Of a stretch of 64,000 bases of DNA, positions 9,058-18,652 are shown piece by piece. The DNA lies in the NCBI GenBank assembly GCA_965261255.1, contig CBDHCQ010000004.1, positions 3,100,001 to 3,164,000 of the forward strand. Reading direction: 5' to 3'. The first letter of the stretch is position 1. Every line of letters starts with the position of its first letter. Source of the stretch: Bin80 sp965261255. Its GTDB lineage: Bacteria; Bacteroidota; Rhodothermia; Rhodothermales; Bin80. The notes beneath the pieces were generated by a model. That model made no database searches. It was not told the origin of the DNA and saw nothing but the letters and a program-made list of their open reading frames with translations. The position numbers and the translations under genes were made by a program.

Positions 9058-9282
9058 CGCAAAATTGCGAAAAAAGGTCTATATTTACGCCGAATCATTT
9101 GTCCGAGCGGTCCGACACGTCGGGTTACTCGCCCAATAAAATAGCCATTATAGGCGCGGATTAGCTACCTGCGTCTGTGGTGAATCAGTGAGACATCTCG
9201 TTCCACGCCCGTTCGGGTGCAGGACTGCTGCGGATGAATGATACTGGCTCGGTATCTATCATCCAACCCGATTTGAAGGACC
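9058..9282 (+). promoter_or_regulatory. Conserved leader, copy B, upstream of subtilisin-LRR gene 1
   Basis: Same element as at 4556-4774. The -7-like box is TATATTTA (9080-9087). The GTTC-loop hairpin is at 9206-9219 (CGCCC/GGGTG, with one G-U pair). The copy ends in GAAGGACC directly before the ATG at 9283, and GAAGGA can serve as ribosome-binding site. Its left edge (TTGCGCA) resembles the IS21 end that abuts copies A and C, but no IS21 of that type remains here. Confidence 0.65.
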
Positions 9283-12200
9283 ATGATCAACTACAAACAC
9301 CACAGTCATTACGCTTGTGCCTATCATTCGCATCTTGACGCCCTGCACTCCATACAGCCAAGTCGTTGCATATGGATTTATGGCCATGATTCATTACAGG
9401 ATTACGATTGGATTTCGGATACCATTCGGGGTCACCTGTGGAGGGCCTTGTTTTTGGTCCTGATCAGCTTTGTGTTTGTGCGTGTGGTTTTGGCCCAGGA
9501 GCAGCAACCGGCCTTTGAGCCCCAGGTTGTCGTGGTACAGTTTGAGCCGGGGCTTGTCATTGGAGAGCGAGCGGCCAAGACGGGCCTGACGGCTTTTGAC
9601 CGCACGGTGGCCCGCTACCAGGTGGAGATGATTGAGCGCGCCTTTCCGTTTCTGGATTATGTGGAACCCACACCGAAGACGGCCAAGAACCTTGCTGCGC
9701 TTCGCCGCACGTACTATGTTCGATACCGTTCGGAAACGGATCCAGAGTATGTAGCGAGGGTACTGTCTGCCGTGCAGGGTGTTGTGTATGTCCAGCCTGT
9801 TCTCGTCAACCGAGTGTTTGATTCCGGGCCCCAAACAGATCCCAATGACTCGTTTTACGGCGATCAGACGTATCTGCGGCACATGCGCCTACCGGAAGCC
9901 TGGGATATCGTTAAGGCAGAAGACGGCGCTCCGCCGGTGGTGATTGCCATCGTGGACAGCGGAACCGAATGGGATCACGAGGATCTTCTGGCAAACGTGT
10001 GGACCAATGAGGACGAGATACCCGGTAACGGCATTGATGACGATGCCAACGGTTTCATTGATGACGTGCACGGTGCAAACTTTGCTAACAGGGACGATAT
10101 GAATCACGACCCTAAGCCGCTGCATGGATATGATCACGGAACTTTGGTTGCGGGTGTGGCCAGTGCTGTGACCGACAATGCGACCGGGTTAGCCGGTGCA
10201 GCGTGGAATGCCGAACTCATGCATGTCAATATATCCTGTCATGATATTATAGGTGGTATTTGTTATGGCTACCAAGGCATCCTGTATGCTGCCGCCAACG
10301 GTGCCGACATCATAAACGCCAGTTGGGGTGGACCTTCTGGACACACGGAACTAATAATGGAGACACAGGTCCTGAATCTCGCCACGGACATGGGGGCATT
10401 GGTAGTGGCAGCAGCCGGAAATGAAAATGATTATCACGATGTAATTCCAAGTCATCCCGGCGCGCATAATCGCGTGCTTGCGGTGGGTTCAACGGAGAAG
10501 GATTCGCGGAGGCGGTCGGATTTTTCGAACTACGGAAAGACGGTCGAGGTCTTTGCTCCCGGCGAAGGTATAATTACGACATATCTGGGTAACGGCTACT
10601 TTGATGAAATCACTGGCACTTCCTTCTCGGCGCCGCTAGTAAGTGGTGTTGCCGCATTGATAAAGACCCGGTTTCCCGAGATATCGCCGGATGCGCTCAG
10701 GGAGCAGTTGCGGCTTTCGAGTGAGAACATGGATGCAGACAATCCGGGTTATGCCGGGCAACTAGGCCGCGGGTACGTCAATGCGGAGGCGAGCCTGCAA
10801 GCGGCTACGGTTCCGGCCGTACGTGTCAAGCGCTGGTCCTGGAACGATTCCGATAGTGACGGCCTGATTGATCCCGGGGACCACGTCACAGTTGACGCTA
10901 CGGTCATCAATTACTTATCGGCAGCCCGTCCACTGACCGTGGAATTGGTGCCAGCCGAATCGTATCCCTTCATCACGATGACTGCGGCTGAGTACCGGGT
11001 AGGTCATTTGGAGCGTGGGGATTCCACGAAGGTTACATTTCAATTCGAGGTTGCCGCGGACCTGCCCCCGAATGTAAGCGTACGGTTCTATGTTCGCATT
11101 CGCGACGGTGCGTTCACAGACGAGGTGGACCAGCTTTATTTTGGTATAAACAGGCGGCCTGATTTGGTGCACGCGTCGCTCAAGGCCATCTATATTGCCA
11201 CGAACGGCGACAACTGGTTTGACAATACCGGATGGGACATCACCATGGTTCCCAGAGAGGAAGAGTTCTCAGACTGGTATGGAGTAGGAGGTGCAAACGG
11301 CAGGGTTTTTTGGCTTGATTTGTCCGATAACGACCTAACGGGGTCGCTGCCTGTTGAGTGGAGCGGTCTCTCGGAGTTGCAATTTTTGCAGCTGTATTTC
11401 AATTCGATTTCAGGGTCAATCCCTGCGGAATTGGGACAGCTGTCAGAGTTGCGGATATTGGACTTGGAGAGTAATTCATTTACTGGGGAGATCCCTGCGG
11501 AATTGGGTCAATTGTCGAAGTTGGAACAGCTGTTTCTGAATAGTAATTCGCTGACGGGGCCGATTCCCGCGGAATTCGGGCAACTGTCGGAGTTGAAAGA
11601 GCTGTGGCTGGATGACAATTTGCTGACGGGATCAATCCCTGCGGAATTGGGACAGCTGTCAAAGTTGGAATATTTGATGCTGTATGAAAATTCGCTGAAG
11701 GGGTCGCTCCCTGCGGAATTGGGGCAACTGTCGGAGTTGGAATATTTGGTGCTGTACGACAATTCGCTGACGGGGTTGATCCCTGCGGAATTGGGACAGC
11801 TGTCGAAGTTGAAGATACTGGACTTGGAGATTAATTCGCTGTCGGGGCCGATTCCTGCAGAATTGGGGCAACTGTCGGAGTTGGAACAACTGTGGCTGGA
11901 TGACAATTCGCTGTCGGGGCCGATCCCTGCAGAATTGGGGCAACTGTCGGAGTTGGAACATCTGACGCTGTATGACAATTTGCTGTCGGGGCCGGTCCCT
12001 GCGGAATTGGGACAGCTGTCGAAGTTGCGGGTCCTGGACTTGGAGAACAACTCGCTGACAGGTCAGCTACCGCGGAGTTTCATGCAACTGGACAGTCTTA
12101 TTTATTTCGACTTTGATGGTCAGGATCTATGTGCACCCTCGGACGATGAATTTCAGGCATGGCTACGCGGTATCCGGGATGTTTTTGGACCTACCTGTAC

Positions 12201-12513
12201 GGCTGTGGCTGTGGAGAACGCGTCGCTGCCGGAGGTCTTTGCAATACATGGCAACTACCCCAATCCGTTTCGGGATGCGACGCGACTGGTATTGGATCTT
12301 CCATGGCCGGCCCGTGTGGCGGTTGAGGTGTTGGACGTGACGGGACGCCGTGTACTTACGGTACCGGCCGTGACGTTGTCTGCCGGCTGGGAGCGTAGCT
12401 TGGAATTGCGTGGTGATGCCCTGTCCTCGGGAGTGTACTTTTACCGCCTGATCGCTACGTCGTCCGAGGGTAAAGTTTCAACCCATGCAGGGCGCTTCGT
12501 ACAAATCCGATGA
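9283..12513 (+). CDS. Subtilisin-like (S8) serine protease with LRR array and C-terminal sorting domain, paralogue 1
   Basis: An exported protease of 1,076 residues. The S8 triad is Asp225 (IAIVDSG), His285 (DHGTLVAG) and Ser447 (GTSFSAPLVSG), with oxyanion Asn380 in AAGNEN. An N-terminal propeptide-like stretch precedes it. Residues ~680-950 hold ten 24-residue leucine-rich repeats of the plant-like type (IPAELGQLSELEYL, NSLTG) and a capping LPRSF unit. The C-terminus has GNYPNPFRDATR and GVYFYRL, a sorting domain. The only ATG directly follows the leader, which leaves ~55 residues ahead of the hydrophobic signal segment (LWRALFLVLISFVF). The paralogue at 49654 lacks this extension, so the true start could be an internal TTG/CTG. 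Confidence 0.9.
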   Translation: MINYKHHSHYACAYHSHLDALHSIQPSRCIWIYGHDSLQDYDWISDTIRGHLWRALFLVLISFVFVRVVLAQEQQPAFEPQVVVVQFEPGLVIGERAAKTGLTAFDRTVARYQVEMIERAFPFLDYVEPTPKTAKNLAALRRTYYVRYRSETDPEYVARVLSAVQGVVYVQPVLVNRVFDSGPQTDPNDSFYGDQTYLRHMRLPEAWDIVKAEDGAPPVVIAIVDSGTEWDHEDLLANVWTNEDEIPGNGIDDDANGFIDDVHGANFANRDDMNHDPKPLHGYDHGTLVAGVASAVTDNATGLAGAAWNAELMHVNISCHDIIGGICYGYQGILYAAANGADIINASWGGPSGHTELIMETQVLNLATDMGALVVAAAGNENDYHDVIPSHPGAHNRVLAVGSTEKDSRRRSDFSNYGKTVEVFAPGEGIITTYLGNGYFDEITGTSFSAPLVSGVAALIKTRFPEISPDALREQLRLSSENMDADNPGYAGQLGRGYVNAEASLQAATVPAVRVKRWSWNDSDSDGLIDPGDHVTVDATVINYLSAARPLTVELVPAESYPFITMTAAEYRVGHLERGDSTKVTFQFEVAADLPPNVSVRFYVRIRDGAFTDEVDQLYFGINRRPDLVHASLKAIYIATNGDNWFDNTGWDITMVPREEEFSDWYGVGGANGRVFWLDLSDNDLTGSLPVEWSGLSELQFLQLYFNSISGSIPAELGQLSELRILDLESNSFTGEIPAELGQLSKLEQLFLNSNSLTGPIPAEFGQLSELKELWLDDNLLTGSIPAELGQLSKLEYLMLYENSLKGSLPAELGQLSELEYLVLYDNSLTGLIPAELGQLSKLKILDLEINSLSGPIPAELGQLSELEQLWLDDNSLSGPIPAELGQLSELEHLTLYDNLLSGPVPAELGQLSKLRVLDLENNSLTGQLPRSFMQLDSLIYFDFDGQDLCAPSDDEFQAWLRGIRDVFGPTCTAVAVENASLPEVFAIHGNYPNPFRDATRLVLDLPWPARVAVEVLDVTGRRVLTVPAVTLSAGWERSLELRGDALSSGVYFYRLIATSSEGKVSTHAGRFVQIR

Positions 12514-12638
12514 GGAGCACATCAGGAGTCAGAAGGGTTCTGGCATCACCTAAATGCAGGGGAATTTTCCATGGCTAAACTTTTGACTCTTGTCCTGCAA
12601 CTGCATCCTCTAACTTTCGCCAACTCCACTTTCTGACT

Positions 12639-12748
12639 CGTTTGAAAAGAAAAGTTATACACGTACCCCTTCCATGCTGCAAAAAGTGTGAAATATTTCC
12701 AGAGCACCTGCTCTCGGAGTAATCTATACGCGTCCTTCTATGGTAATC
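12639..12748 (+). repeat. Dispersed repeat R2, copy 2
   Basis: About 110 bp matching 42036-42146. Shared blocks include TTTGAAAAGAAAAGTT, CATRCTGCAA(A/G)AAGTG, GGAGTAATCTATAC and CCTTCTATGGTAA. It lies about 125 bp after the stop of subtilisin-LRR gene 1, much as copy 1 follows the BNR gene. No open frame is conserved between copies, so it is unlikely to be coding. Confidence 0.6.
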
Positions 12749-13084
12749 CATGTCTGTATCCTGCTTCGGGCTGCTTTGATGCGGATCTTCCTTCAAGACG
12801 GGTACAAGAGCATTTATCAGCTACCATACTCGTTTGGGAGCGTCCTTGGTTTGGGCGCTCGTGTCTTATGGGGCAAAAAGGCCGGACTGCTAACCTCTTG
12901 CCTGAGCCTCCACATGGCGGAGCTATGCTCAGCATAAAGCATGTCCAGGCTACCCGTATCCGCAAGCATCCATTGCAGCGCACTATGGATTCTCCAAGAC
13001 CTGCGCGATCACTGCGGATTTACGTGGCGAATAAATAAGAGCTGGATTGTAGTATCGCGGTAGGGACCCGGGTTTCCCCGGGCC
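12749..13084. other. Gene-free stretch
   Basis: No open frame here resembles a protein family, and no RNA gene was recognised. CGGGTTTCCCCGGG at about 13070-13083 could form a small GC-rich hairpin but is not followed by a T tract. Confidence 0.4.
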
Positions 13085-13430
13085 CCCCGCACAGGTCTAA
13101 TCAGAATAGCACGAGTTCTTCCCCACATGTTCATGTCCGCGCTCTACCCATACGAGTTCGGCTGTACTCCTCGCTTGGCAATGGTAAGCATTGCTCTTCG
13201 CAATCCCTCTATCTTGGAACCCCATGGACAGGGTGCATATCCCTCACGCATACCCTTAACTGCGGCAAAGAACTCCGTAAATTTATCTGGATATCCAAAT
13301 GGCGCTTTGAGGCGTTCCGATTTCTCTGATCTAAACTCCAGCTCCTCCTGAGTATTTACGGGAAGCAAATGCGTAATTTCAATTGTGGGTACAACCAAAA
13401 ATATGACCGCGCAGCCAGTAAACCTGATCT
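13085..13430 (-). pseudogene. 5' remnant of a paralogue of the BNR propeller gene
   Basis: Read on the complement, this region aligns with the first ~120 codons of the gene at 4775. It shows YREIRF, LLPVNTQEELEFRSEK, RLKAPFGYPDKF and EGYAP in the same order. The initiation codon position reads ACA instead of ATG. One base is missing after the codons for AKRG, and the similarity ends near VERG. The conserved leader is absent upstream. It is a truncated, dead duplicate. Confidence 0.8.
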
Positions 13431-13553
13431 CACGGTAAGTTGTATGATAACGGTTTCCCGACGACGGTTAAGATGGCCAGTTCTTGAAGCTAACGGATTA
13501 CATAAGAGATTTGCTCCGGTCACAAAAAACGCAGCGTGGGTCCTGTTCGGGAT

Positions 13554-14267
13554 TCACTTCATGTCGTCAGGTACACGGGTTGGGTTTTGTTTTGAATCTT
13601 CGGAGAGCGCATACGCGAAAGCTATGGTCCATTTTTTGAGGTTCGTGTAACGTTTCCGCAGGCTGGCCTGCAGGAAAACATTCAGGGGCCAGAGGATAAG
13701 GCGGACGACCAGGGCAAGCATCGTGGAAACGACAGCTATACCGAGTCCAACCAGATCGGAGCTTTCATGGCGGCTGCCGGACATGAAGAGGACAAAGATC
13801 CCGAGCAATGTTCCCAGGAGACCAAGGCTGAGTGCGATGTAGACTGCGGCGCTAATGTAGCGGTCGGTCTCTTTGTATTTTTCGTGATCCAGATCGATGT
13901 AATGGAACGCATAGTTGATCATGGATTGAGCGGAGCCGCCACGCTGCAGTTCTTCCAGGAGTCGGTGGCCTGCAATGGCGAAAGGGTTTTTACGGGTATC
14001 TTGCTCCATGGCATGCGCAAAGCTTTCGGGGGAGATTTCGCCGGGGTCAATCTGGAGCATCGCCTGGGTTCCGCGCCATTGCCTGAACTGCCGTACGTAG
14101 GCGGAAGTCAGCAGAAAGAGACCGATCAGGAACAGCGCACCGAGCGGCCACTCAAATCCTTGGGCATAGCTGATCATGTCCCACAGTGAAGCGGGTATGT
14201 TTTGTTCCTGCATGATTCCTGCGGGGAGGATTAGCAGGTAGATATTGACGATGAGTTGTGTTGGCAT
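13554..14267 (-). CDS. MotA/TolQ/ExbB-like proton-channel protein
   Basis: A 237-residue inner-membrane protein with hydrophobic segments at about 38-58, 136-163 and 168-197. The second contains SLGLLGTLLGIFVLF, the GLLGT-x-GI signature of TolQ/ExbB. The third (GLGIAVVSTMLALVVRLI) corresponds to their pore helix. In the known systems this protein forms the stator channel around an ExbD/TolR dimer and uses the proton motive force. It is the last gene of the minus-strand surface operon, 13 bp after the usher-like gene, and two ExbD-like genes lie in the same run. Membership in the superfamily is fairly secure; the substrate of the motor is unknown. Confidence 0.72.
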   Translation of the reverse strand: MPTQLIVNIYLLILPAGIMQEQNIPASLWDMISYAQGFEWPLGALFLIGLFLLTSAYVRQFRQWRGTQAMLQIDPGEISPESFAHAMEQDTRKNPFAIAGHRLLEELQRGGSAQSMINYAFHYIDLDHEKYKETDRYISAAVYIALSLGLLGTLLGIFVLFMSGSRHESSDLVGLGIAVVSTMLALVVRLILWPLNVFLQASLRKRYTNLKKWTIAFAYALSEDSKQNPTRVPDDMK

Positions 14268-14280
14268 TGGAGAGTCAGGA

Positions 14281-16740
14281 TCAACGAATTTGGAGATCGT
14301 ATGTAGGAACGGATTCCAGGTTTAGGGTTTGGGTGAAATTGCTTAGGTCTTCTTGACCTAGTCGGTCAATCAGCTCGATGCGATAGTATCCGGGCGGGAG
14401 CAGCAGACTGAACCTGCCTTGTTGGGACACTGCGGCTCGAGCCACTTCACGGTTTTCCTGATAGAAAACCACGACGGCCAGGGTTGGGGAACTCAGCGGC
14501 AGATTTTCGACAGAACCGTTCACGATGGTATTTTGGTGCACGGGGATGTGAATACGTTTGAGTTCTGCCGGGTCGGACATGAAGCTGAACGCGGTTCCAC
14601 TGGGCAGGCTTAACTGCGGGTCTGGGATGGAACGCGGATCAATCACGACCTGATAGGGGGTACTCGGGGCGAGAAAGTCCGCCCTTACCCCCCCGGATGC
14701 GGTTGCTTCGGTGCTTGCCCGTATGACCTGGATATCCAGCCCATCCAGGGCGACTTCTCCGGGGTCTTTCCGACCGTTGCGATCCATATCCAGAAACGGT
14801 TGCAGTAGCGCGCTGCTCCACGGGTGCGAATGCCGGGACAGTGCGGGTGCGCGGTCCAGGGCCATGGAACCATAGAGGCTTTGCTGGTGGTACGGGTTCT
14901 CGGGATCCAGGGAAGAATGGCTTGCAAAATTAACCCAGGGAGCATTTATGCGCAGGGAGAACGAAGCACTCATCCCTCCTGCCGCCGCGTCGTAGCCGAC
15001 CCGTGCCCCAAAGGAGACCGTTCGGTAGGCAGCCTGGAATGTTCCCCCAGCAAAATCCAATGCTTGAAACTGCCCCCCGTGGGCCTGGAAGCCAACCCGT
15101 CCCCGGAAGGCACCTGGTGTTACATAACGGGTAAGCGTGCTGCGCCACTGGACGTGCGTTTCTCTGGGCGCGTCGGATGCATAGCGTGTGATTCGGGGAC
15201 CGGCCGCAAGCACCAGACTGATGCGACGGGCCAATCTTGCGGTGCCGGAGGCTTGAGCATAGGTGGAGCGGCGGCCACCGAAGGATTCCGAATGATCCGC
15301 GTGAACAAAGAGGCTCAGTCGTGATAAGTTCCATCCGAATCGGCCGGTCCACCGTTGTCTATAGAAGCTGAATTCGGGATCTTCTGACAGTATGGCATCG
15401 GTCTGGAGTTGCATGCGATTCACGAACATCTGCAGGGTTGCCCGGACTGCGCGTGCAGGATAGGCAAGCTCGGTGCTGACCATCATGGTGCCGGCGATCT
15501 GTTTGGCAGCGCCTAATGTGGCGGTCTGTCGCATCCCGGTGTAGGTAAAGCTGCTGAGCGCAGTTAAACTGCGGGAGAGTCCGTAGCTGAGGCGGGCATG
15601 CCCATAGGGGGTCTTCCCGATTTGGGTCTGACCGCCTTGCAGGTCATAGTACAGCTTACCGACGGGAACCAGATCTTCGGTAATAAAGAGGGACCGCGAC
15701 TCCCGGGTGAGGGGGCCGCCACCGGCGGGAATAATTTCGATATCTGTCTGGAGGGTGCCATAATAGGCGGGAATGTGCAGTTCGTAACGCCCCTGGCCGT
15801 CGGCCTGTACACGGTCGGCCACCACGCCGGCAACCAGGGCCGAGACGATGGCATTCGGTTCGGCAATCCCGCTCAGTCGGGCTTCGCGCTGCTGATGCCG
15901 GGTGGAGAGCGGGCGGTTGCTCATTCGGAGTCCTTCATACATCTGGCGGCCGGCCCAGTGATACTCGTAGGTGCGGCCCAGTCCAATCTGGGTGATCCAG
16001 GAGGACTCGGGAAAGTCCAGCAAATAGTCCACCCGTCTCAGTGCAGTTGCTGTACGGTCGGTATGGGAGACCGTGGCGTCAACATGGATCTGTCCCCAGA
16101 GTGCACTGGCCCGTACGTTGAACGAACCATTGTAATCTGCTGCGTGTTCGGAACGTTGCATGCGGCTCATCCGGTACCCGATCCAGGCGCCCCCGATCAA
16201 TCGCCGCGTACGTCCATAGAGCAGGGGACCCAGTTTGAGGGTGGGGGCCCGTGCCTGAAAGCCAGACACAGCAAACAGCTCCTGTGATATCTGGAGAAGC
16301 AGTCGGGCGGTGTCATAGGAGAATGTTCCTTCGGGGAAGACCTTCTGAAGGTTGGGCGGGGTAAGCAGGAAGCGGTCTCCACTCCGAAAATATCCATTCG
16401 CGTCCAACGAATCCATCCGACCGGATCCGGGATCAATCTCCACGGTACCCTGAGAAAAATCCACATCATAAGCGGTCTCGTCGTACCGGACGCGTACCCT
16501 GGCGTCCTCGATCACGACCGGGATCTGGATCGCTTCCAGGAGTGCCGGAAGATCAATAAAATAAATGCTTTGCTGGGGATCCCAGTACGCGGAAACAGGG
16601 CGCACGGACGGCGCCGACATCGGACTGAGCACCCAGGGTGCTTCCTGCAATACCCGAATGGGCTGCAACATCTGGGCGGACAGGCCAGGGGCAACCCGTA
16701 GAAAGGCTAGCAGGAGAACCCCTACAATCAATCTGCGCAT
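14281..16740 (-). CDS. Usher-like outer-membrane protein
   Basis: An 819-residue exported protein with signal peptide MRRLIVGVLLLAFLRVAPG. The middle resembles fimbrial ushers: GRYELHIPAYYGTLQTDIEI, then RSLFITEDLVPVGKLYYDLQ and ARLSYGLSRSLTALSSFTYT. These match the usher order of plug-adjacent strand, L-R-x-G-type linker and repeated barrel strands. The region after that is rich in alternating strands. The C-terminal ~180 residues (LDMDRNGRKDPGEVALDG, then two beta-sandwich-like units) look like SdrD-B/carboxypeptidase-regulatory folds. In known systems an usher is the outer-membrane assembly channel for surface fibres. The genes flanking it encode a TPR lipoprotein and the ExbB-like channel, so it is the likely outer-membrane component of the operon. 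Confidence 0.62.
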   Translation of the reverse strand: MRRLIVGVLLLAFLRVAPGLSAQMLQPIRVLQEAPWVLSPMSAPSVRPVSAYWDPQQSIYFIDLPALLEAIQIPVVIEDARVRVRYDETAYDVDFSQGTVEIDPGSGRMDSLDANGYFRSGDRFLLTPPNLQKVFPEGTFSYDTARLLLQISQELFAVSGFQARAPTLKLGPLLYGRTRRLIGGAWIGYRMSRMQRSEHAADYNGSFNVRASALWGQIHVDATVSHTDRTATALRRVDYLLDFPESSWITQIGLGRTYEYHWAGRQMYEGLRMSNRPLSTRHQQREARLSGIAEPNAIVSALVAGVVADRVQADGQGRYELHIPAYYGTLQTDIEIIPAGGGPLTRESRSLFITEDLVPVGKLYYDLQGGQTQIGKTPYGHARLSYGLSRSLTALSSFTYTGMRQTATLGAAKQIAGTMMVSTELAYPARAVRATLQMFVNRMQLQTDAILSEDPEFSFYRQRWTGRFGWNLSRLSLFVHADHSESFGGRRSTYAQASGTARLARRISLVLAAGPRITRYASDAPRETHVQWRSTLTRYVTPGAFRGRVGFQAHGGQFQALDFAGGTFQAAYRTVSFGARVGYDAAAGGMSASFSLRINAPWVNFASHSSLDPENPYHQQSLYGSMALDRAPALSRHSHPWSSALLQPFLDMDRNGRKDPGEVALDGLDIQVIRASTEATASGGVRADFLAPSTPYQVVIDPRSIPDPQLSLPSGTAFSFMSDPAELKRIHIPVHQNTIVNGSVENLPLSSPTLAVVVFYQENREVARAAVSQQGRFSLLLPPGYYRIELIDRLGQEDLSNFTQTLNLESVPTYDLQIR

Positions 16741-16746
16741 TTGAGA

Positions 16747-18294
16747 TCAGTTCGAGGTCTGGCCGCGAATAGCCCTAAAACGCTCAAGCAGGATTCGAGT
16801 CTTGTCGAGTTCTCCGATTCTGCGATAGAGCCCTCCCATCTCCTGCAGGTAGGCCAACTGATCCTCCTGCTCAAGCTCGTCGAACACCGCTTCCACGCGT
16901 GGCTCAAGATTCAGGGCCTGCTGCGGATTGTAGCGGGCCAATCTCAGGGCCTCAATGTAGGCTTTTCCCGTGTAGGTACTTTCGAGGTCCACAACCTGCA
17001 TGAGATAGGTAAAGGCCAATCCAGATGATCCACCCTGGCGATGGGTTCGGGCACGATCAAACAGGAGTGCGGCATAGGCCTGACGCAAATCCTCGGCGAA
17101 CATCGGATACGGCGCGGGGCCCTGGATCAGGCGGTCGCCCGCAGCGGATATGCGGGCACGGGATGAATCCATCGGTACGGTCTGCCAGAGTTCCTGCAAG
17201 GCTTCCAAGGCACGATCTTCAAACCCGTTGTCGTACGAGAGAATGGCATAGGTATATCTGGCTTCGGCGTGTGCAGCGGGGCGTGTCAGCGCCGGAATGA
17301 GTGTTTCCAGTTCGGTCAGCACCTGCAGGGGCGTCTCGGAGGCGGCCTGCCGCAGACTGTCAAAGACGAGTCGATGTTCCAGATTCATGTGGTCCCACTG
17401 CGCCCAGATCAATTCCTGCGCTGCAAAGTTTGCAGCATCAGGAGAGGTGGCATAGATGTAGGCCTGGAGCAGAGCGCGGTGAACCCCGTTGCCGTTTCTG
17501 CTCTGGACAAATGCCCGATAGGCGCGCACACTGTAGGTAAAAACCTGCGCGCTGTCAAGCGGGATCTCTTCAAAGGCCAGTCGTGTATTTTCCACGACGG
17601 TATCTGCGGCCCGGAGCCACAGGACGGCAGACTCGGAGGCGCGATCGAGATGGCCCAGCGCAATGGCCATCTCGGCCCAGAGACCATGTTCCCCCGCACG
17701 CAGGGCGGCAAGCCCCCGAAGAAGCCTAAGGGACTCCTCCCAGCTGGACTGCTCCCGGAAGTAGGTGGCCCGAATACGATACAGCTGGGCCAGTTGGTAG
17801 CGGGATTCCTCATGTTGCGGGTTGAGCACAACGGCATCTTCCAGTCGTGCCTGGGCCGTCGCCAGCAGTGACTGTGCCAATGTGCTGTCCTGAGCGGCCT
17901 GAGCACGCGCAGCGTCGGTTACCGCTTCGCGGGCAAGTTGGACGGCCTCCGCAAACGCATCTGCATCCAAATCACCGGCCGCGCTGGTGTCGCTGAGTAC
18001 CATGGGACCCGTGATCTCTGTCAGAACACTCTCTGCATGCACGACCAACTGCTGCCCTTCCAGAAACCACGCCTGCGCCTGTGCCTCCGAAGTTGCCGCT
18101 ACAAAGGTGCTGTCAAACGTGTCCACCACATCGTGAATCACAAGTGAATCCACACCCGGCAGCGGACCGGTCACAAATGTGGGCTCAGGTTCGGGTGCCG
18201 GAGGGGGCGCCTCCTCCACGACCGGCGCTACCCGCGCACATCCAAACCAGACCACCATGGCCAGCACCGGCAATATCCTGTTGAATTTAAGCAT
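16747..18294 (-). CDS. TPR-type outer-membrane lipoprotein
   Basis: A 515-residue protein with a lipoprotein signal: hydrophobic ILPVLAMVVWFGC with Cys19 as the acylation residue, then a Pro/Glu-rich linker. From about residue 60 on it is almost entirely helical. Tetratricopeptide-like units are visible (LLATAQARLEDAVVLNPQHE, RYQLAQLYRIRATYF and similar), which usually form protein-binding scaffolds. It overlaps the ExbD-like gene upstream by 8 bases and ends 6 bases before the usher-like gene. I infer an assembly or docking factor for the usher-like barrel, as TPR lipoproteins act in other export and gliding machines. Confidence 0.7.
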   Translation of the reverse strand: MLKFNRILPVLAMVVWFGCARVAPVVEEAPPPAPEPEPTFVTGPLPGVDSLVIHDVVDTFDSTFVAATSEAQAQAWFLEGQQLVVHAESVLTEITGPMVLSDTSAAGDLDADAFAEAVQLAREAVTDAARAQAAQDSTLAQSLLATAQARLEDAVVLNPQHEESRYQLAQLYRIRATYFREQSSWEESLRLLRGLAALRAGEHGLWAEMAIALGHLDRASESAVLWLRAADTVVENTRLAFEEIPLDSAQVFTYSVRAYRAFVQSRNGNGVHRALLQAYIYATSPDAANFAAQELIWAQWDHMNLEHRLVFDSLRQAASETPLQVLTELETLIPALTRPAAHAEARYTYAILSYDNGFEDRALEALQELWQTVPMDSSRARISAAGDRLIQGPAPYPMFAEDLRQAYAALLFDRARTHRQGGSSGLAFTYLMQVVDLESTYTGKAYIEALRLARYNPQQALNLEPRVEAVFDELEQEDQLAYLQEMGGLYRRIGELDKTRILLERFRAIRGQTSN

Positions 18295-18652
18295 CTTCTG
18301 TCTGAATCAAAAAGACTGCGTTCCTGCCGGCTTTCTGAATAATCCGGTTCACCTCCAGCAGGTAGATGGCCGGGGCCGATTCATCGGCATGAATTTCGAC
18401 GATCCGTACGAGTGGTGTTTCCGCAACCAGGTCGTATAACTGTGCATACGGAAGGGGTTCCTCTTCATTCAAGGAATTCAGATACGTCAACCTCCCGGCG
18501 TTTGTCATGGAAATCTGCAAAGGGGTAAGCACCGCCTCGCCCTCCTGAATCTCCGTGCTTACCGGCAACTCTACACCGAACTCCGGCATCACGGCCACGG
18601 CTACCAGTGCAGCCAGAATAATCAGCACAATGTCAACAAAAGACTCATCCAT
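18287..18652 (-). CDS. ExbD/TolR-like protein 2
   Basis: A 121-residue protein with a very short cytoplasmic N-terminus and one membrane segment, ESFVDIVLIILAALVAVAV. Asp7 sits where ExbD/TolR carry the proton-binding aspartate. A small periplasmic domain follows (about residues 30-121, ending LEVNRIIQKAGRNAVFLIQ), of the size seen in TolR. It overlaps its neighbours by 8 bases on each side, which indicates translational coupling. It is one of two such genes in the operon, with a single ExbB-like partner at 13554-14267. Confidence 0.66.
   Translation of the reverse strand: MDESFVDIVLIILAALVAVAVMPEFGVELPVSTEIQEGEAVLTPLQISMTNAGRLTYLNSLNEEEPLPYAQLYDLVAETPLVRIVEIHADESAPAIYLLEVNRIIQKAGRNAVFLIQTEDA

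Noticed and set aside
11508..12050. Antisense 180-codon Ser/Asn-rich frame over the LRR region (also 51456-52793)
   Set aside because: This is the complement of the 72-bp LRR repeats. The same artefact occurs in both paralogues, and the sense frame has clear LRR and sorting motifs.
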